Shown: piece by piece, positions 27,072 to 37,100 of the stretch
Position numbering within the stretch: the stretch's first letter is position 1
Layout of the letters: the number at the start of each line of letters is the position of its first letter
Source of the DNA: JAFGNV01 sp964612485
GTDB lineage: Bacteria > Chloroflexota > Anaerolineae > 4572-78 > J111
Assembly (NCBI GenBank): GCA_964612485.1
Contig: CAZTFF010000011.1
Location: forward strand, 1 to 64,000
DNA: 64,000 nt
Direction: 5' to 3'
The notes under the pieces: model-generated
The model's database searches: none
The model's input: only the letters and a program-made list of their open reading frames with translations
What the model was told of the DNA's origin: nothing
Program-made: the position numbers and the translations under genes

Positions 27072-28711
27072 TGAAACCGCCGGGTAAAAGCTATAAATCG
27101 TTCCATTACATCCAGGGCCGCGCCGCTGTTTATGCTTTCGGCAGCCTGGTTGATTCCTTCGGCCAGATCATTGGCCCGGCCTGCCGCCACCAGCGCCGCC
27201 GCCGCGTTCAACACCACCACATCCCGCCGGGCGCTGTTGGTTTGGCCGGAAAGAATCCCACGGGTGATCTGAGCGTTTTCTTCGGCGGTGCCGCCCAACA
27301 ATTCGGCTGGTTCGGCCCGGTTGAAGCCCAGGTCAATCGGATCGATCAGCTGAGTCACCACCTGACCATGCTGCAAACAGCTCACCCGGTTGGGGCCGGT
27401 GGTGGTCAACTCATCTAACCCGCCGTGCCCGTGGACAACAAACGCGCCCCGGCAGCCCAATTCGCCCAGAACCCGGGCCAGCGGTTCGGTCAGCGCCTCA
27501 TCATACACGCCAATTACCTGCGATTTCGCGCCGGCAGGATTGGTTAACGGGCCAAGCGCATTAAAAATGGTGCGCACACCCAGTTCCCGGCGGGGGCCAA
27601 TGGCGTGTTTCATGGCCGGGTGGTGTTTAACGGCAAAAAGAAACCCGATGCCTACTTCATCAATCGCCTCGGCCACCTGCTCCGGCGTGAGTTCCAGATT
27701 GACTCCCAAGGCGGCCAGAACATCGGCGCTGCCGCTTTTACTGCTGGCGGCGCGGTTGCCGTGTTTGGCTACCTTTTGGCCGGTTCCGGCCACCACAAAT
27801 GCGGCGGTGGTGCTGATGTTGAACGTGCCGGAGCCATCGCCGCCGGTGCCGCAGGTATCCACCAGTTGTTCGGCAGGCGTGGCCGGCGTCACCTTCACCG
27901 ATGAGCGGCGCATGGCGCGGGCGCTGCCGGTAATCTCTTCCACGGTTTCGCCTTTGACGCGCAGGGCCATCAAATAACCGCCAATTTGGGCCGGAGTGGC
28001 CTCGCCGGCCATGATCTGCGACATCACCGCCTCGGCTTCGTCCGCAGTGAGCGATTGGCCGCTCATCACCCGGTTGATGGCCGTTTTGATGGGCATGATG
28101 ACGCCGCTATCCGAGGCTACCGGCGGAGCCACTTTCAAGCGGGGCGCTTCAATTTCCAAAAAATTGCGCAAGATTTCATGGCCGTATTCGGTTAAAATAG
28201 ACTCCGGGTGAAACTGAACCCCGATTGTAGGATATTCTTTATGGCGCAGGGCCATCACCTCGCCGTCTTCCTGGTTACGCGCGGTGATTTCCAGGCAATC
28301 GGGCAGCGGTTCCGGCAGAATCAACGAATGGTAGCGGGTGGCGATAAAAGGGCTGGGTAAATTATGGAAAATTCCGGCCTTGTTATGCTCAATGGGCGAT
28401 ACTTTGCCGTGCATCAGGTTGCCGGCCCGCACCACCTGGCCGCCAAATACCTGTCCAATCGCCTGGTGACCCAGGCAAACGCCCAGGACAGGAACCTGTT
28501 GATGAAATCGCTTGATCAACTCCAACGAGATACCCGCGTCATCCGGCGTGCCCGGCCCCGGCGAAATGACAATCTGGTCGGGTTTCAATTCGGCAATTTC
28601 ATCCAGCGTAATGGCATCGTTGCGGTATACGTTTATTTCTTGGCCCAATTCACCCAGGTATTGCACCAGATTATAGGTAAAAGAGTCGTAATTATCAATC
28701 ATTAAAATCAT
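27068..28711 (-). CDS. trpGD: Anthranilate synthase glutaminase-anthranilate phosphoribosyltransferase fusion
   Basis: 547 residues. N-terminal class I glutaminase (about 1-190) with the catalytic Cys in GVCLGHQ (C79) and the His in GVQFHPES. C-terminal anthranilate phosphoribosyltransferase (about 205-547) with the PRPP loop DTCGTGGDGSGTFN, NRAASSKSGSADVL and GVRTIFNALGPLTNP. TrpG feeds ammonia to TrpE; TrpD adds the ribose phosphate. I start at the ATG at 28709-28711 because GGAGG lies 5 bases before it; the ATG four codons upstream overlaps that site. The same fusion is known in enterobacteria. Confidence 0.97.
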   Translation of the reverse strand: MILMIDNYDSFTYNLVQYLGELGQEINVYRNDAITLDEIAELKPDQIVISPGPGTPDDAGISLELIKRFHQQVPVLGVCLGHQAIGQVFGGQVVRAGNLMHGKVSPIEHNKAGIFHNLPSPFIATRYHSLILPEPLPDCLEITARNQEDGEVMALRHKEYPTIGVQFHPESILTEYGHEILRNFLEIEAPRLKVAPPVASDSGVIMPIKTAINRVMSGQSLTADEAEAVMSQIMAGEATPAQIGGYLMALRVKGETVEEITGSARAMRRSSVKVTPATPAEQLVDTCGTGGDGSGTFNISTTAAFVVAGTGQKVAKHGNRAASSKSGSADVLAALGVNLELTPEQVAEAIDEVGIGFLFAVKHHPAMKHAIGPRRELGVRTIFNALGPLTNPAGAKSQVIGVYDEALTEPLARVLGELGCRGAFVVHGHGGLDELTTTGPNRVSCLQHGQVVTQLIDPIDLGFNRAEPAELLGGTAEENAQITRGILSGQTNSARRDVVVLNAAAALVAAGRANDLAEGINQAAESINSGAALDVMERFIAFTRRFQ

Positions 28712-28734
28712 TGCAGCCTCCATTAAAACCGGAT

Positions 28735-30234
28735 TTATTTTTCGTTTTGTTCCGCGTACGCCACGGCCTCGGCCAGGGCGCGCGCTTTGTTCCAGCTTTC
28801 CTCGTATTCAAGCTGTGGATCGCTATCGGCCACAATGCCGCCGCCGGCCTGAATATGGACCCGATCCCCCTGCATCACCACGGTACGGATGGCAATGCAA
28901 GAATCCATGGTGCCGTCGTAACCGATGTAGCCCACCACCCCGGCGTACAATCCCCGGCGCGTGTTTTCTAACTCGTCGATAATTTCCATTGCCCGCACTT
29001 TGGGCGCGCCGCTCACGGTTCCCGCCGGGAAGGTGGCCCGCAGCAGGTCAAAGGCATCAAAACCGGGATTCACCTGGCCGCGCACATCCGAGACAATGTG
29101 CATCACGTGAGAGTACCGTTCAATTACCATCATTTCATCAACCCGTACGGAGTTGTAACGGCACACCCGGCCCAGATCATTGCGGCCCAGATCAACCAGC
29201 ATCACGTGCTCGGCCCGCTCTTTTTCATCTTGCAGCAGTTCTTCCGCCAAAGCGGCGTCTTCCTCTTCGGTTTGACCGCGCCAGCGCGTGCCGGCAATGG
29301 GGCGCAGCTCGGCCTCGCCTTCTTCCAGCCGCACGTGCATCTCCGGGCTGGCCGAAATTACGTGCAGCGGTGGGCTGCCGATGCCGCCGGGAAAGCGCAT
29401 AAACACCATATAGGGTGAGGGGTTGTGCATGCGCAGCGCCCGGTAAATTCCAAAGGGGTGGGCCGAAGTTTGGCGCGATAACCGCTGCGACAGCACCACC
29501 TGAAAAATATCGCCGGCGGCAATGTATTCTTTGGCCTTTTTGACAACGTCTTTGTACTCATCCAGGGTGAAATTCGCTTCCAGGCCGTTGTGAGGCACAT
29601 CACGCGGCGCGGGCACATCCGGCAGCGGCGCGTTCAGCCGGGCCACCACCTCGTCGATGCGGGCCACGGCCCGGCGATAGGCGGTGCGGACATCGCCGCG
29701 GGTCAGATCAACATTGGAGACAACCTGAATGCGCTGGCGAGCGTGGTCGAACACCACCAGCGTATTAGCCAGTAAAAACGCCACATCCGGCAGGTTGAGT
29801 TCATCAATATTTTCATCGGGCAATCGCTCAAAATAACGAACGGCATCGTACCCCATAAAGCCGACCGCGCCGCCAATAAACCGGGGCAGATCGGGCAGCC
29901 GGACCGGGGTATATTTGCCCATCTCGGCCTTTAAAATATCCAACGGGTCCTGATCTTTCTCCAATTTTGCCGTGCGTCCGTGGCCCTCGCCGGTAATCTG
30001 CACCGTATCACCAAAAGCGGTTAATACGCCGCGCGGGCGCACGCCGATAAAGGAGTACCGGGCCACCTGCTCGCCGCCCGACACCGACTCCAGCAAAAAG
30101 CACGGCCCCTCATCCTGGAGTTTGAGATAAATGCTGACCGGTGTTTCCATATCTGCCGGCAGGTTGCGGTGAACGGGAATCAGGTTCCCTTGCCGGGCCA
30201 ATTGTTCAATTTGTTCTAAAGGGGGGTTATACAT
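28735..30234 (-). CDS. trpE: Anthranilate synthase component I
   Basis: Makes anthranilate from chorismate and ammonia (from TrpG); 499 residues from the ATG at 30232-30234, with AGGAG upstream. The N-terminal part has LLESVSGGEQVARYSFIG (tryptophan-feedback region). The catalytic part shows GDIFQVVLSQR, RPIAGTRWRG, EHVMLVDLGRNDLGRV, GTVSGAPKVRAME and IQAGGGIVADSDP. First enzyme gene after the T-box leader. Confidence 0.97.
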   Translation of the reverse strand: MYNPPLEQIEQLARQGNLIPVHRNLPADMETPVSIYLKLQDEGPCFLLESVSGGEQVARYSFIGVRPRGVLTAFGDTVQITGEGHGRTAKLEKDQDPLDILKAEMGKYTPVRLPDLPRFIGGAVGFMGYDAVRYFERLPDENIDELNLPDVAFLLANTLVVFDHARQRIQVVSNVDLTRGDVRTAYRRAVARIDEVVARLNAPLPDVPAPRDVPHNGLEANFTLDEYKDVVKKAKEYIAAGDIFQVVLSQRLSRQTSAHPFGIYRALRMHNPSPYMVFMRFPGGIGSPPLHVISASPEMHVRLEEGEAELRPIAGTRWRGQTEEEDAALAEELLQDEKERAEHVMLVDLGRNDLGRVCRYNSVRVDEMMVIERYSHVMHIVSDVRGQVNPGFDAFDLLRATFPAGTVSGAPKVRAMEIIDELENTRRGLYAGVVGYIGYDGTMDSCIAIRTVVMQGDRVHIQAGGGIVADSDPQLEYEESWNKARALAEAVAYAEQNEK

Positions 30235-30260
30235 AATTTCTCTCCTGGTTTTGTTGAAAA

Positions 30261-30318
30261 CAAAAAACCCTCTCGCCACTAAAAACCTTTTTCAAAGATT
30301 TTCAGGGACGAGAGGGTT
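30261..30318 (-). terminator. T-box-controlled terminator before trpE
   Basis: On the minus strand AACCCTCTCG (30318-30309) pairs with CGAGAGGGTT (30275-30266), followed by a T-rich run. The 5' arm lies just after the T-box sequence, as expected for a terminator competing with the antiterminator. Confidence 0.85.
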
Positions 30319-30640
30319 TGCTCCCGCGGTGCCACCCCGGTTAGACCGGCCACTTTAAAAAAAACTCCTTATGTGAAACACACAAGGAAATCGCGTATGC
30401 CAGTCTCACTCTACAGATACGGATTTTTACTCGAATTTGAATAAAAATTTAGATATCCGGCTCCCAGATAACGGTGGAGTCTCCGTCGCCGCCTACTCAT
30501 TGGCAATCAACTTTTGGGGCGCAACTCGCGGGGCCATTCACGCTGCTCGTACGTGCCACCTTCGCACCTGCCGGTGGCTCTCTGAACGCCGGTTGCAGCG
30601 TTACTTTTCCCGGTCGCAGTCTTTTGGATTGAATTGGGTC
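30262..30640 (-). promoter_or_regulatory. T-box riboswitch, probable tRNA-Trp sensor, upstream of trpE
   Basis: The minus strand carries the T-box core GGGTGGCACCGCG (30337-30325), directly before the terminator 5' arm. About 200 bases upstream is the conserved Stem I pattern (GAGAGCC, GGTG), then TGAATGGCCCC. There TGG (30536-30534) sits at the usual specifier position and would read tRNA-Trp. Uncharged tRNA-Trp should stabilise the antiterminator and let transcription enter trpE-trpGD-trpC. The class is established; the specifier assignment is inferred from motif spacing. Confidence 0.92.
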
Positions 30641-30642
30641 AC

Positions 30643-30671
30643 AATTTAGCATAGTTAGTTGAATTTGTCAA
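30643..30671 (-). promoter_or_regulatory. Promoter of the trp T-box leader
   Basis: Minus strand TTGACA (30671-30666), 17-base spacer, TAAATT (30648-30643) with an upstream TG extension. The start would fall just before Stem I. Confidence 0.75.
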
Positions 30672-30766
30672 GGTACACTTGACATAAAGTTATATATTGG
30701 TTGGACTACTTGCCACATAGTGCCGGTTTTTACAATTTTCAAAGAGCCAAGGTAATCCCAACTTTT

Positions 30767-30795
30767 TTGACCTTGCTCTGAATTAGTGGTATATT
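30767..30795 (+). promoter_or_regulatory. Promoter upstream of the first glycosyltransferase
   Basis: TTGACC (30767-30772), 17 bases, TATATT (30790-30795). The expected start is only about 10 bases before a strong terminator hairpin. Confidence 0.65.
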
Positions 30796-30811
30796 ACTCA
30801 GGGTCAATGAT

Positions 30812-30860
30812 GCCTCCTATGCCGGCGAAAGGCAGAATAGGGGGCTTTTTTGTTCTTTTT
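30812..30860 (+). terminator. Strong terminator immediately downstream of a promoter
   Basis: GCCTCCTAT (30812-30820) pairs with ATAGGGGGC (30837-30845; one G-U) with an inner GCC/GGC pair, followed by TTTTTTGTTCTTTTT. With the promoter at 30767-30795 it would give a transcript of about 55 bases unless read through into the glycosyltransferase gene. Confidence 0.75.
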
Positions 30861-30862
30861 GA

Positions 30863-30962
30863 GTATCCTCTCAATATTTCGGGGGACCGAGGTCTGAGCC
30901 TGTCGAAGACCGTTGGTTTCGACAAGCTCAACCAACTCTGCCCCAGATTATTGAGAAGGTAC
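30863..30962. repeat. Dispersed 100-bp palindromic element, copy 2
   Basis: Nearly identical to copy 1 (ends GTATCC... and ...GGTAC, same central inverted pair). It sits in the probable 5' untranslated region of the glycosyltransferase gene, between a terminator hairpin and the ATG. Confidence 0.85.
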
Positions 30963-30998
30963 CTTTTTGAGGAGAAGAAAAGAAGGGATGCAGGTTTT

Positions 30999-32114
30999 AT
31001 GCGCATTGGGATCGACGCACGTTTAGTATTTTATAATCGAGCGGGAATTGGTCAATATATTATTCAACTTACCGAGGCATTGGCCCGCCTTGAACCGCAA
31101 GACGATATGTTTGTTTTGCTGCAAAGTCGAAAAGATCAATCCACGCTTATCAACACCAACGGTTTTGAAAGAAAATCATTATGGACCCCCAGCCATAACC
31201 GGTTTGAACAACCGGCATTGAGTTTTGAAATTTCCCGGCTGGGGTTAGATTTGCTCCACAGCCCGGATTTTATTCCGCCGTTTCGGCGCAAATGCAAATC
31301 GGTGATTACCATTCACGATCTGGCTTTTTTGCTTTACCCCCACTTTCTCACCAAAGAAAGCGCCCGTTATTACGGCCAGATTGATCACGCCTGGCGCAAT
31401 ACCGACCACATCATCGCCGTTTCGGAAACCACCAAGCAAGACAGCATCAAAATGCTCGGCGTACCGGAGAAGAAGATTTCGGTGATCCACGAAGCCGCCA
31501 ATCCTATCTACCGGCCCGTTCCTCTGGACGAAGCTCAACAGGTGGTCAAGGAAAAATACAAGCTGGACAGAGATTTTATTCTCTTTGTCAGCACCATAGA
31601 ACCGCGTAAAAATCTTCCCGGCTTGTTGCAGGCTTTTCGGCGGCTGCTGGATGATTATAAACGGGACGAAGTGCTGGTGCTGGCCGGCTCCAAGGGCTGG
31701 CTGTGGGAAGAAGTTTACGAAACGGTAGAGAACCTCAACCTGGAGAAAAACGTGGCCTTTTTGGGGCGCGTACCCTCTCACGATCTGGTGTATCTGTACA
31801 ATGCCGCCCGGCTGCTGGTTCATCCCTCTTTTTACGAAGGGTTTGGCCTGACCCCGCTGGAAGCCATGAACTGCGGCACCCCGGTCATTGTCTCAAACAC
31901 CTCTGCTCTGCCGGAAGTGGTGGGGGATGCCGCCTTGATGATTGATCCGCATGATGTTGATGGGTTAACCGTCGCGCTGTGGCGGCTGCTCACCGAAGAG
32001 GAATTGCGGCAAGATTTGATAGAAAAAGGATTCAAACGCGCCAATAACTTCTCCTGGCTGGAAGCCGCCCAGAAGACGCTAGAGGTTTATCATAAAGTAG
32101 GGCCTAACCAGTGA
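30999..32114 (+). CDS. Glycosyltransferase family 4
   Basis: 371 residues from the ATG at 30999. The frame is open upstream, but that part is made of the promoter, terminator and palindromic repeat, so I reject the longer form. It begins MRIGIDARL with a GIGQYI loop typical of mannosyltransferase-like GT4 enzymes. The nucleotide-sugar half has STIEPRKNL, the VAFLGRVP strand and EGFGLTPLEAMNCGTPVI with the E-x7-E retaining motif. It probably adds a hexose to an exopolysaccharide or glycolipid; donor and acceptor are unknown. A second GT4 gene follows. Confidence 0.9.
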   Translation: MRIGIDARLVFYNRAGIGQYIIQLTEALARLEPQDDMFVLLQSRKDQSTLINTNGFERKSLWTPSHNRFEQPALSFEISRLGLDLLHSPDFIPPFRRKCKSVITIHDLAFLLYPHFLTKESARYYGQIDHAWRNTDHIIAVSETTKQDSIKMLGVPEKKISVIHEAANPIYRPVPLDEAQQVVKEKYKLDRDFILFVSTIEPRKNLPGLLQAFRRLLDDYKRDEVLVLAGSKGWLWEEVYETVENLNLEKNVAFLGRVPSHDLVYLYNAARLLVHPSFYEGFGLTPLEAMNCGTPVIVSNTSALPEVVGDAALMIDPHDVDGLTVALWRLLTEEELRQDLIEKGFKRANNFSWLEAAQKTLEVYHKVGPNQ

Positions 32115-32345
32115 AATTCTGGTACGCTTGGAAGCGCAGCGGCTTGAACAAAAATTTCCAGCAACACGTTTCTTTTTGGTTCCGGCTTTGGAAGCAACGC
32201 GGCTTTGTCCGGGTTAGGAAGTGAGTAGCGAAGTCAGCGATTCCAAGAGTCAGCGAAGACCCTGTTATAAAATTTTTCACCAGAACACATCTTCTGATAG
32301 AATCGCTGATTCGCCACCTCGCTGATTCGCCGAGTTTTTTGACTT
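32115..32345. other. Gap between glycosyltransferase genes with inverted and tandem repeats
   Basis: TCAGCGATTC (about 32234) is inverted at about 32302-32311 (GAATCGCTGA), and TCGCTGATTCGCC occurs twice in tandem just before the next ATG. No ORF or clear promoter. The transcript could form a stem spanning about 100 bases. Confidence 0.45.
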
Positions 32346-33575
32346 ATGCGAATTTTACTGTTAACGCCCCAGCGTCCCTATCCACCTCACCAGGGCACTA
32401 CCCTTCGTAATTTCAATTTGGTAAAAGAACTGGCCAAACGGCACCGGGTTTCGGTATTGACGTTTTTGGAGCCGGATCAAGATGCTGATGATCCCGGCCC
32501 TTTGCCCGATCTATGCGAGTGGGTAGAAACTATTCCGGTTCCACCGCGCAGCACCGGGCTGCGGCTCCGGCAACTGCTGGCTACTTCTCGACCGGATATG
32601 AGTTGGCGGCTGTGGTCGCCGGTATTAAACCAACGGCTGGCCGAGCGTTTGAGTGGGGAATCGTTTGATGTGGTAGAGATTGAAGGCATCGAGATGACGC
32701 CCTACCTGCCCACCATCAAAGCTGCCCAGCCGCGTCCCTTGATCATTTACGACGCGCACAACGCCGAATGGATCTTACAACAGCGCGCGTTTCAAGCCGA
32801 CATCAAAAATCCACGCCGCTGGATAGCGGCCTTCTACAGTTGGATGCAGTGGCATCGCTTGCGGCGGTATGAAGCGCAACTGCTCCAGCAGGTTGACCAC
32901 ACGGTGGCGATGTCTGCGCCCGATAAAGTGGCGCTGCGCAATGTAGCCCCCAGCGCGCCCATCACCGTGGTGCCCAACGGCGTTGATCTGGCGGCCTACC
33001 TTCATTACCGGGGGCCATCGATTCTGCACGATCTCGTTTTTATCGGCAAAATGGACTTTCGCCCCAATATTGATGCGGTTCTCTGGTTTGCCAACGAAGT
33101 TTTACCCCTGATCCAGGCCAAACGCCCTCAAACCACCTTTGCTGTGGTCGGCCAGCGGCCCCATCCGCGTCTGGACGTATTGCGCGATGATCCCACCATC
33201 ACCATCACCGGTTTTGTAGATCAGGTGCATCCCTACCTGGCCGGCGCCAGGGTTTATGTAGTGCCGCTGCGGGTGGGGGGCGGCACCCGGCTAAAACTGC
33301 TGGAAGCGATGGCCATGCAAAAACCGATTGTTTCTACCACGGTTGGCGCCGAGGGTTTCCCGGTGGTTAACGGCAAAGAACTTCTTCTGGCCGATGATCC
33401 GCTATCGTTTGCCGAAGAAGTTCTAAAGTTGCTGGAATCACCCACGCTCCGCGCCAAACTGGCCCTGGCCGGGCAACATTTTGCCAGAGCCGGCTACGGT
33501 TGGGATACGCTGGTGCCGCAACTAGAGAAAATTTATCATCAAAATCCTCACCAGCGGCAAACTGCGCAACGTTAG
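32346..33575 (+). CDS. Glycosyltransferase family 4 (second)
   Basis: 409 residues. N-terminal PYPPHQGTTLRNFNLVKELAKRH and a C-terminal GT-B donor domain with FIGKMDFRPNID, VVGQRPHP and VPLRVGGGTRLKLLEAMAMQKPIVST. This resembles TuaH/PslF-like enzymes of surface polysaccharide synthesis. No ribosome site precedes the ATG. Same orientation as the preceding glycosyltransferase; substrate unknown. Confidence 0.88.
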   Translation: MRILLLTPQRPYPPHQGTTLRNFNLVKELAKRHRVSVLTFLEPDQDADDPGPLPDLCEWVETIPVPPRSTGLRLRQLLATSRPDMSWRLWSPVLNQRLAERLSGESFDVVEIEGIEMTPYLPTIKAAQPRPLIIYDAHNAEWILQQRAFQADIKNPRRWIAAFYSWMQWHRLRRYEAQLLQQVDHTVAMSAPDKVALRNVAPSAPITVVPNGVDLAAYLHYRGPSILHDLVFIGKMDFRPNIDAVLWFANEVLPLIQAKRPQTTFAVVGQRPHPRLDVLRDDPTITITGFVDQVHPYLAGARVYVVPLRVGGGTRLKLLEAMAMQKPIVSTTVGAEGFPVVNGKELLLADDPLSFAEEVLKLLESPTLRAKLALAGQHFARAGYGWDTLVPQLEKIYHQNPHQRQTAQR

Positions 33576-33630
33576 CGTGAGGAGTGAGAAGTGAATCACT
33601 CGCCACTCGTCATTTTGTTTTGGATTTTGA

Positions 33631-34031
33631 TTATGGCAACATTACCCACGATACCGTAAACGGCAGTTCGGGAGAGTTACCGCGATTGTTGAATTGAGAG
33701 TTGACCACCAGTAGAGAACCGTCAACGTGGGCAATTGTGGTGGGGAAAATAAAGGATGGATCGGTGATGGCCTCTCCGGCCCATCGTGACCGGAACAATT
33801 TCGCCAAAACTATTGCGGGTCACATACAGCGTATCCTCAATCAACAAAATGCCGTCGCCGGCGGTTAGATCGGCGTCACCGGTATCAACCTGGATCACTT
33901 CCTGGCTGGCCACATCAATGCGATACAAGCTGCCGCTGGAAGAATGAATGGTCAACAGATAATTGCCATCCGGCGTGGCGGCAATGCCATTCATTAAATC
34001 CTTCGCCATATTCCAGCGCGGTGCCCAAAGT
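33631..34031 (-). pseudogene. Frameshifted remnant of an SMP-30/NHL-type beta-propeller protein
   Basis: The minus strand encodes NGIAATPDGNYLL, LYRIDVASQEV, GDGILLIEDTLYVTRN, typical blades of extracellular SGL/NHL propellers. Around 33780 the frame breaks by one base. The next frame continues with AGEAITDPSFIFPTTIA and LLVVNSQFN and stops at 33631. The 5' side has an in-frame stop near 34031 and no start with a ribosome site. Only the last part of a propeller is left, so this is a decayed gene. Confidence 0.75.
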
Positions 34032-34048
34032 TAATCAATCGGTACTTC

Positions 34049-34077
34049 TTGGGTAGCACCGCCGATTGTGGTACAAT
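34049..34077 (+). promoter_or_regulatory. secA promoter
   Basis: TTGGGT (34049-34054), 17 bases, TACAAT (34072-34077), about 48 bases before the ATG. Confidence 0.7.
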
Positions 34078-34124
34078 CTACGTGTATGACGTCTTGAAAG
34101 GATGGAACAGGAGTTTCCAAGGTT

Positions 34125-37100
34125 ATGTTTAAAAATATTATTCAAGGTATTTTTGGTGATCCGCACCAAAAAGAAATCAACAAGCTAACCCCGTTGGTTG
34201 AAGCCGCTAACACGCTGGCCGACGAGTTGAAAAACAAGAGCGATGACGACCTGCGGCAAATGATGGTCGATTTTCGGCAAAATATTGTTGACGCCACCAC
34301 CGAACAGCGCGAAGAAGTCAATGCCATCAGACAACAACACGACGCCGCCATCCGGCAGGAACGGCAGCGGTTGGAAGTACAGTTGGAGCAGGCCGAAAAA
34401 CAACTTCTTAAATTAGAGGATGAGTTGCTGGCCGAGATTCAACCTCAGGTGTTTGCCGCCGTACGCGAGGCCAGCCGCCGCACCATTGGCCTGGTGCATT
34501 ATGAGGTTCAGATTGTGGGCGGCGCCCTGCTGCACCAGGGCCGCGTGGTAGAGATGCGCACGGGCGAAGGGAAAACCCTGGTGGGTACCATGCCGCTGGT
34601 GCTCAACGCGCTGGCGGGCCACGGCGCGCACTTGATCACGGTGAATGATTATCTGGCCAAATACGGCTGCCAGTGGATGGGGCCGATTTATCACCTGTTG
34701 GGCCTCAGCGTGGCGGTAATTGAAAGCGCGGGTCACGGCGGCGTTGACAAAGCCTCGTTCAAATACAATCCCGATTATCACAACGAGGACGACCGCTACC
34801 AGCACCTGGAGCCCATCACCCGCCACGAAGCCTACGCCTGCGATATTACCTACGGCACCAACAACGAGTTTGGGTTTGACTACCTGCGCGACAACATGGT
34901 GCCGGATTTGAGCCTAACCACCCAGCGCGAGCTGCACTACGCCATCATCGACGAGGTAGACAACATTCTTATCGACGAAGCGCGGACGCCCTTGATTATT
35001 TCCGGCCAGGCCGAGGAAAGCAGCGAGCTGTACCAAAAATTTGCCCAATTAGTGCGCCCGCTCAAAGCCAGCAGCCAGGAAAGCGTTGATGATGAAGAAC
35101 GCGAGCCGGATGGCGATTACGTGGTGGACGAAAAATCTCGAGTGGTCTACCTGACCGACCGGGGCATTGAAAAAATGGAAAACACGCTGGGCGTGGAAAA
35201 CCTGTACGAAGGCGAAAGCGCGGCTATGACCCCTTATTTGGACAATGCGCTTCGCGCCCAGGTGTTATTCAAAAAAGATGTTGACTACGTGGTACAAAAC
35301 GGCGAAGTTATCATTGTAGACGAATTTACCGGGCGGCTGATGCACGGGCGGCGCTACAGCGAGGGGCTGCACCAGGCCATCGAGGCCAAAGAAGGCGTTC
35401 ACGTGCGCCACGAGAGCTTTACCTGGGCCACCATCACCTTCCAGAACTTTTTCCGCATGTACAACAAGCTGGCCGGCATGACCGGTACCGCCGAAACCGA
35501 AGCGGAAGAATTTAACGACATCTACGATCTGGATGTCAGCGTGCTGCCCACCAACGTAGAATATCGCGCCCTGCGGGGAGAACTACTCAAAGAAACAGGT
35601 AAAATTGACGGGGCCGAAGCCATCACCTACCGCAGCCCCGACAACGGTGAGTTTTATTACAAACGGCTGGATTACCCCGACGTAATCTATAAAAATCCGC
35701 AGGCCAAATTCAAGGCGATTGTGGAAGAGATCAAAGAACGGCAAGAGGCCGGCCAGCCGGTGCTGGTTGGCACCATTGCCATTGAAACATCTGAATATCT
35801 CTCCCGCATGCTGGAACGCCAGGGCGTTAAGCATGAGGTGCTCAACGCCAAACAGCACGAGCGAGAGGCCAACATTATCACCCAGGCCGGGCAGCCCGGT
35901 ATGGTCACCATTGCCACCAATATGGCCGGGCGTGGGGTTGACATTTTGCTGGGCGGCAACGCCGAGGGCCTGGCCCGGGACGAACTGCGTAAACGCGGGA
36001 TTGATCTCACCGAGGTGGACCCTGATCTGTGGCAAAAAACGCTGGCCAAGTGGGAAAAAGAAGTGGCCGAAAACAAGAAGATGGTCAAAGAATTGGGCGG
36101 GCTGCACGTGGTGGGCACCGAGCGCCACGAAGCGCGCCGGATTGACAACCAGCTTCGTGGGCGCGCCGGCCGCCAGGGAGATCCCGGCTCCAGCCGCTTT
36201 TTTGTTTCATTGCAAGATGATTTGATGCGCCGCTTTGGCGGCCAGAATGTGGCCAATTTAATGGAACGGTTTGGCGTGGAAGACGACGTGCCCATTGAAG
36301 CAGGCATTGTCAGCAAATCTATTGAAAATGCGCAGACCAAGGTGGAGGGCCATAACTTTGATATTCGGAAACACCTGCTCAAATATGATGATGTTATCAA
36401 CCAACAGCGGGAGGTAATTTATGCCCAACGCCGCCGGATTTTGAGCAGCCCCAGCATCAAAGAGAGCATCCTGACGATGATCGACACCCATCTCCGGGAG
36501 TTGGTGCAGAGCCTGACCAGCAGCGAAGACCCGGAAGAGTGGGATTTGGCCGCGCTTTACAACGCGGTACGCACCATCACCCCCCTGCCAGCTTCGCTCA
36601 CTTCTAACACCTGGGCCAATATGCCGCCTGAAGACATAGAATCTCAAATTCTGAAGATTGCCGAAGAAAATTACGAAAAGCTGGAAAAAGCGCTAACGCC
36701 CGAAGAAATGCGAAGGTACGAAAAACAGTTGATGCTGCAAATTGTCAGCACGTTGTGGGTTCGGCACCTGACGGCGCTGGATGAACTGCGCCAGGGGATT
36801 GGTTTGCGTGCCATCGGCCAGCAAGATCCGCTGGTGGCCTTCAAGCGCGATGCCTATGATATGTTTGGCCAACTCCGGGCCGCAGTTCAAGAAGAGGTGG
36901 TTCGCAAGATTTACCATCCGGCTATTCAGCCAGAAGCCCCCCGGCCACAGAAACTCCAGGCCGAACATCCCGATGCCAGAGCCGCCAGCCAGATGCAAGC
37001 GGAAACGCCGGGTGCGGCTAAAAAAGCGCCGGCCCCGGTGCGGGTTGAAAAAACACCCGGCCGCAACGATCCCTGCTGGTGTGGCAGTGGGAAAAAATAT

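Noticed and set aside
30786..30998. Longer N-terminus of the first glycosyltransferase
   Set aside because: It would run through a promoter -10, a terminator and the palindromic element; GT4 homology starts at MRIGIDARL.
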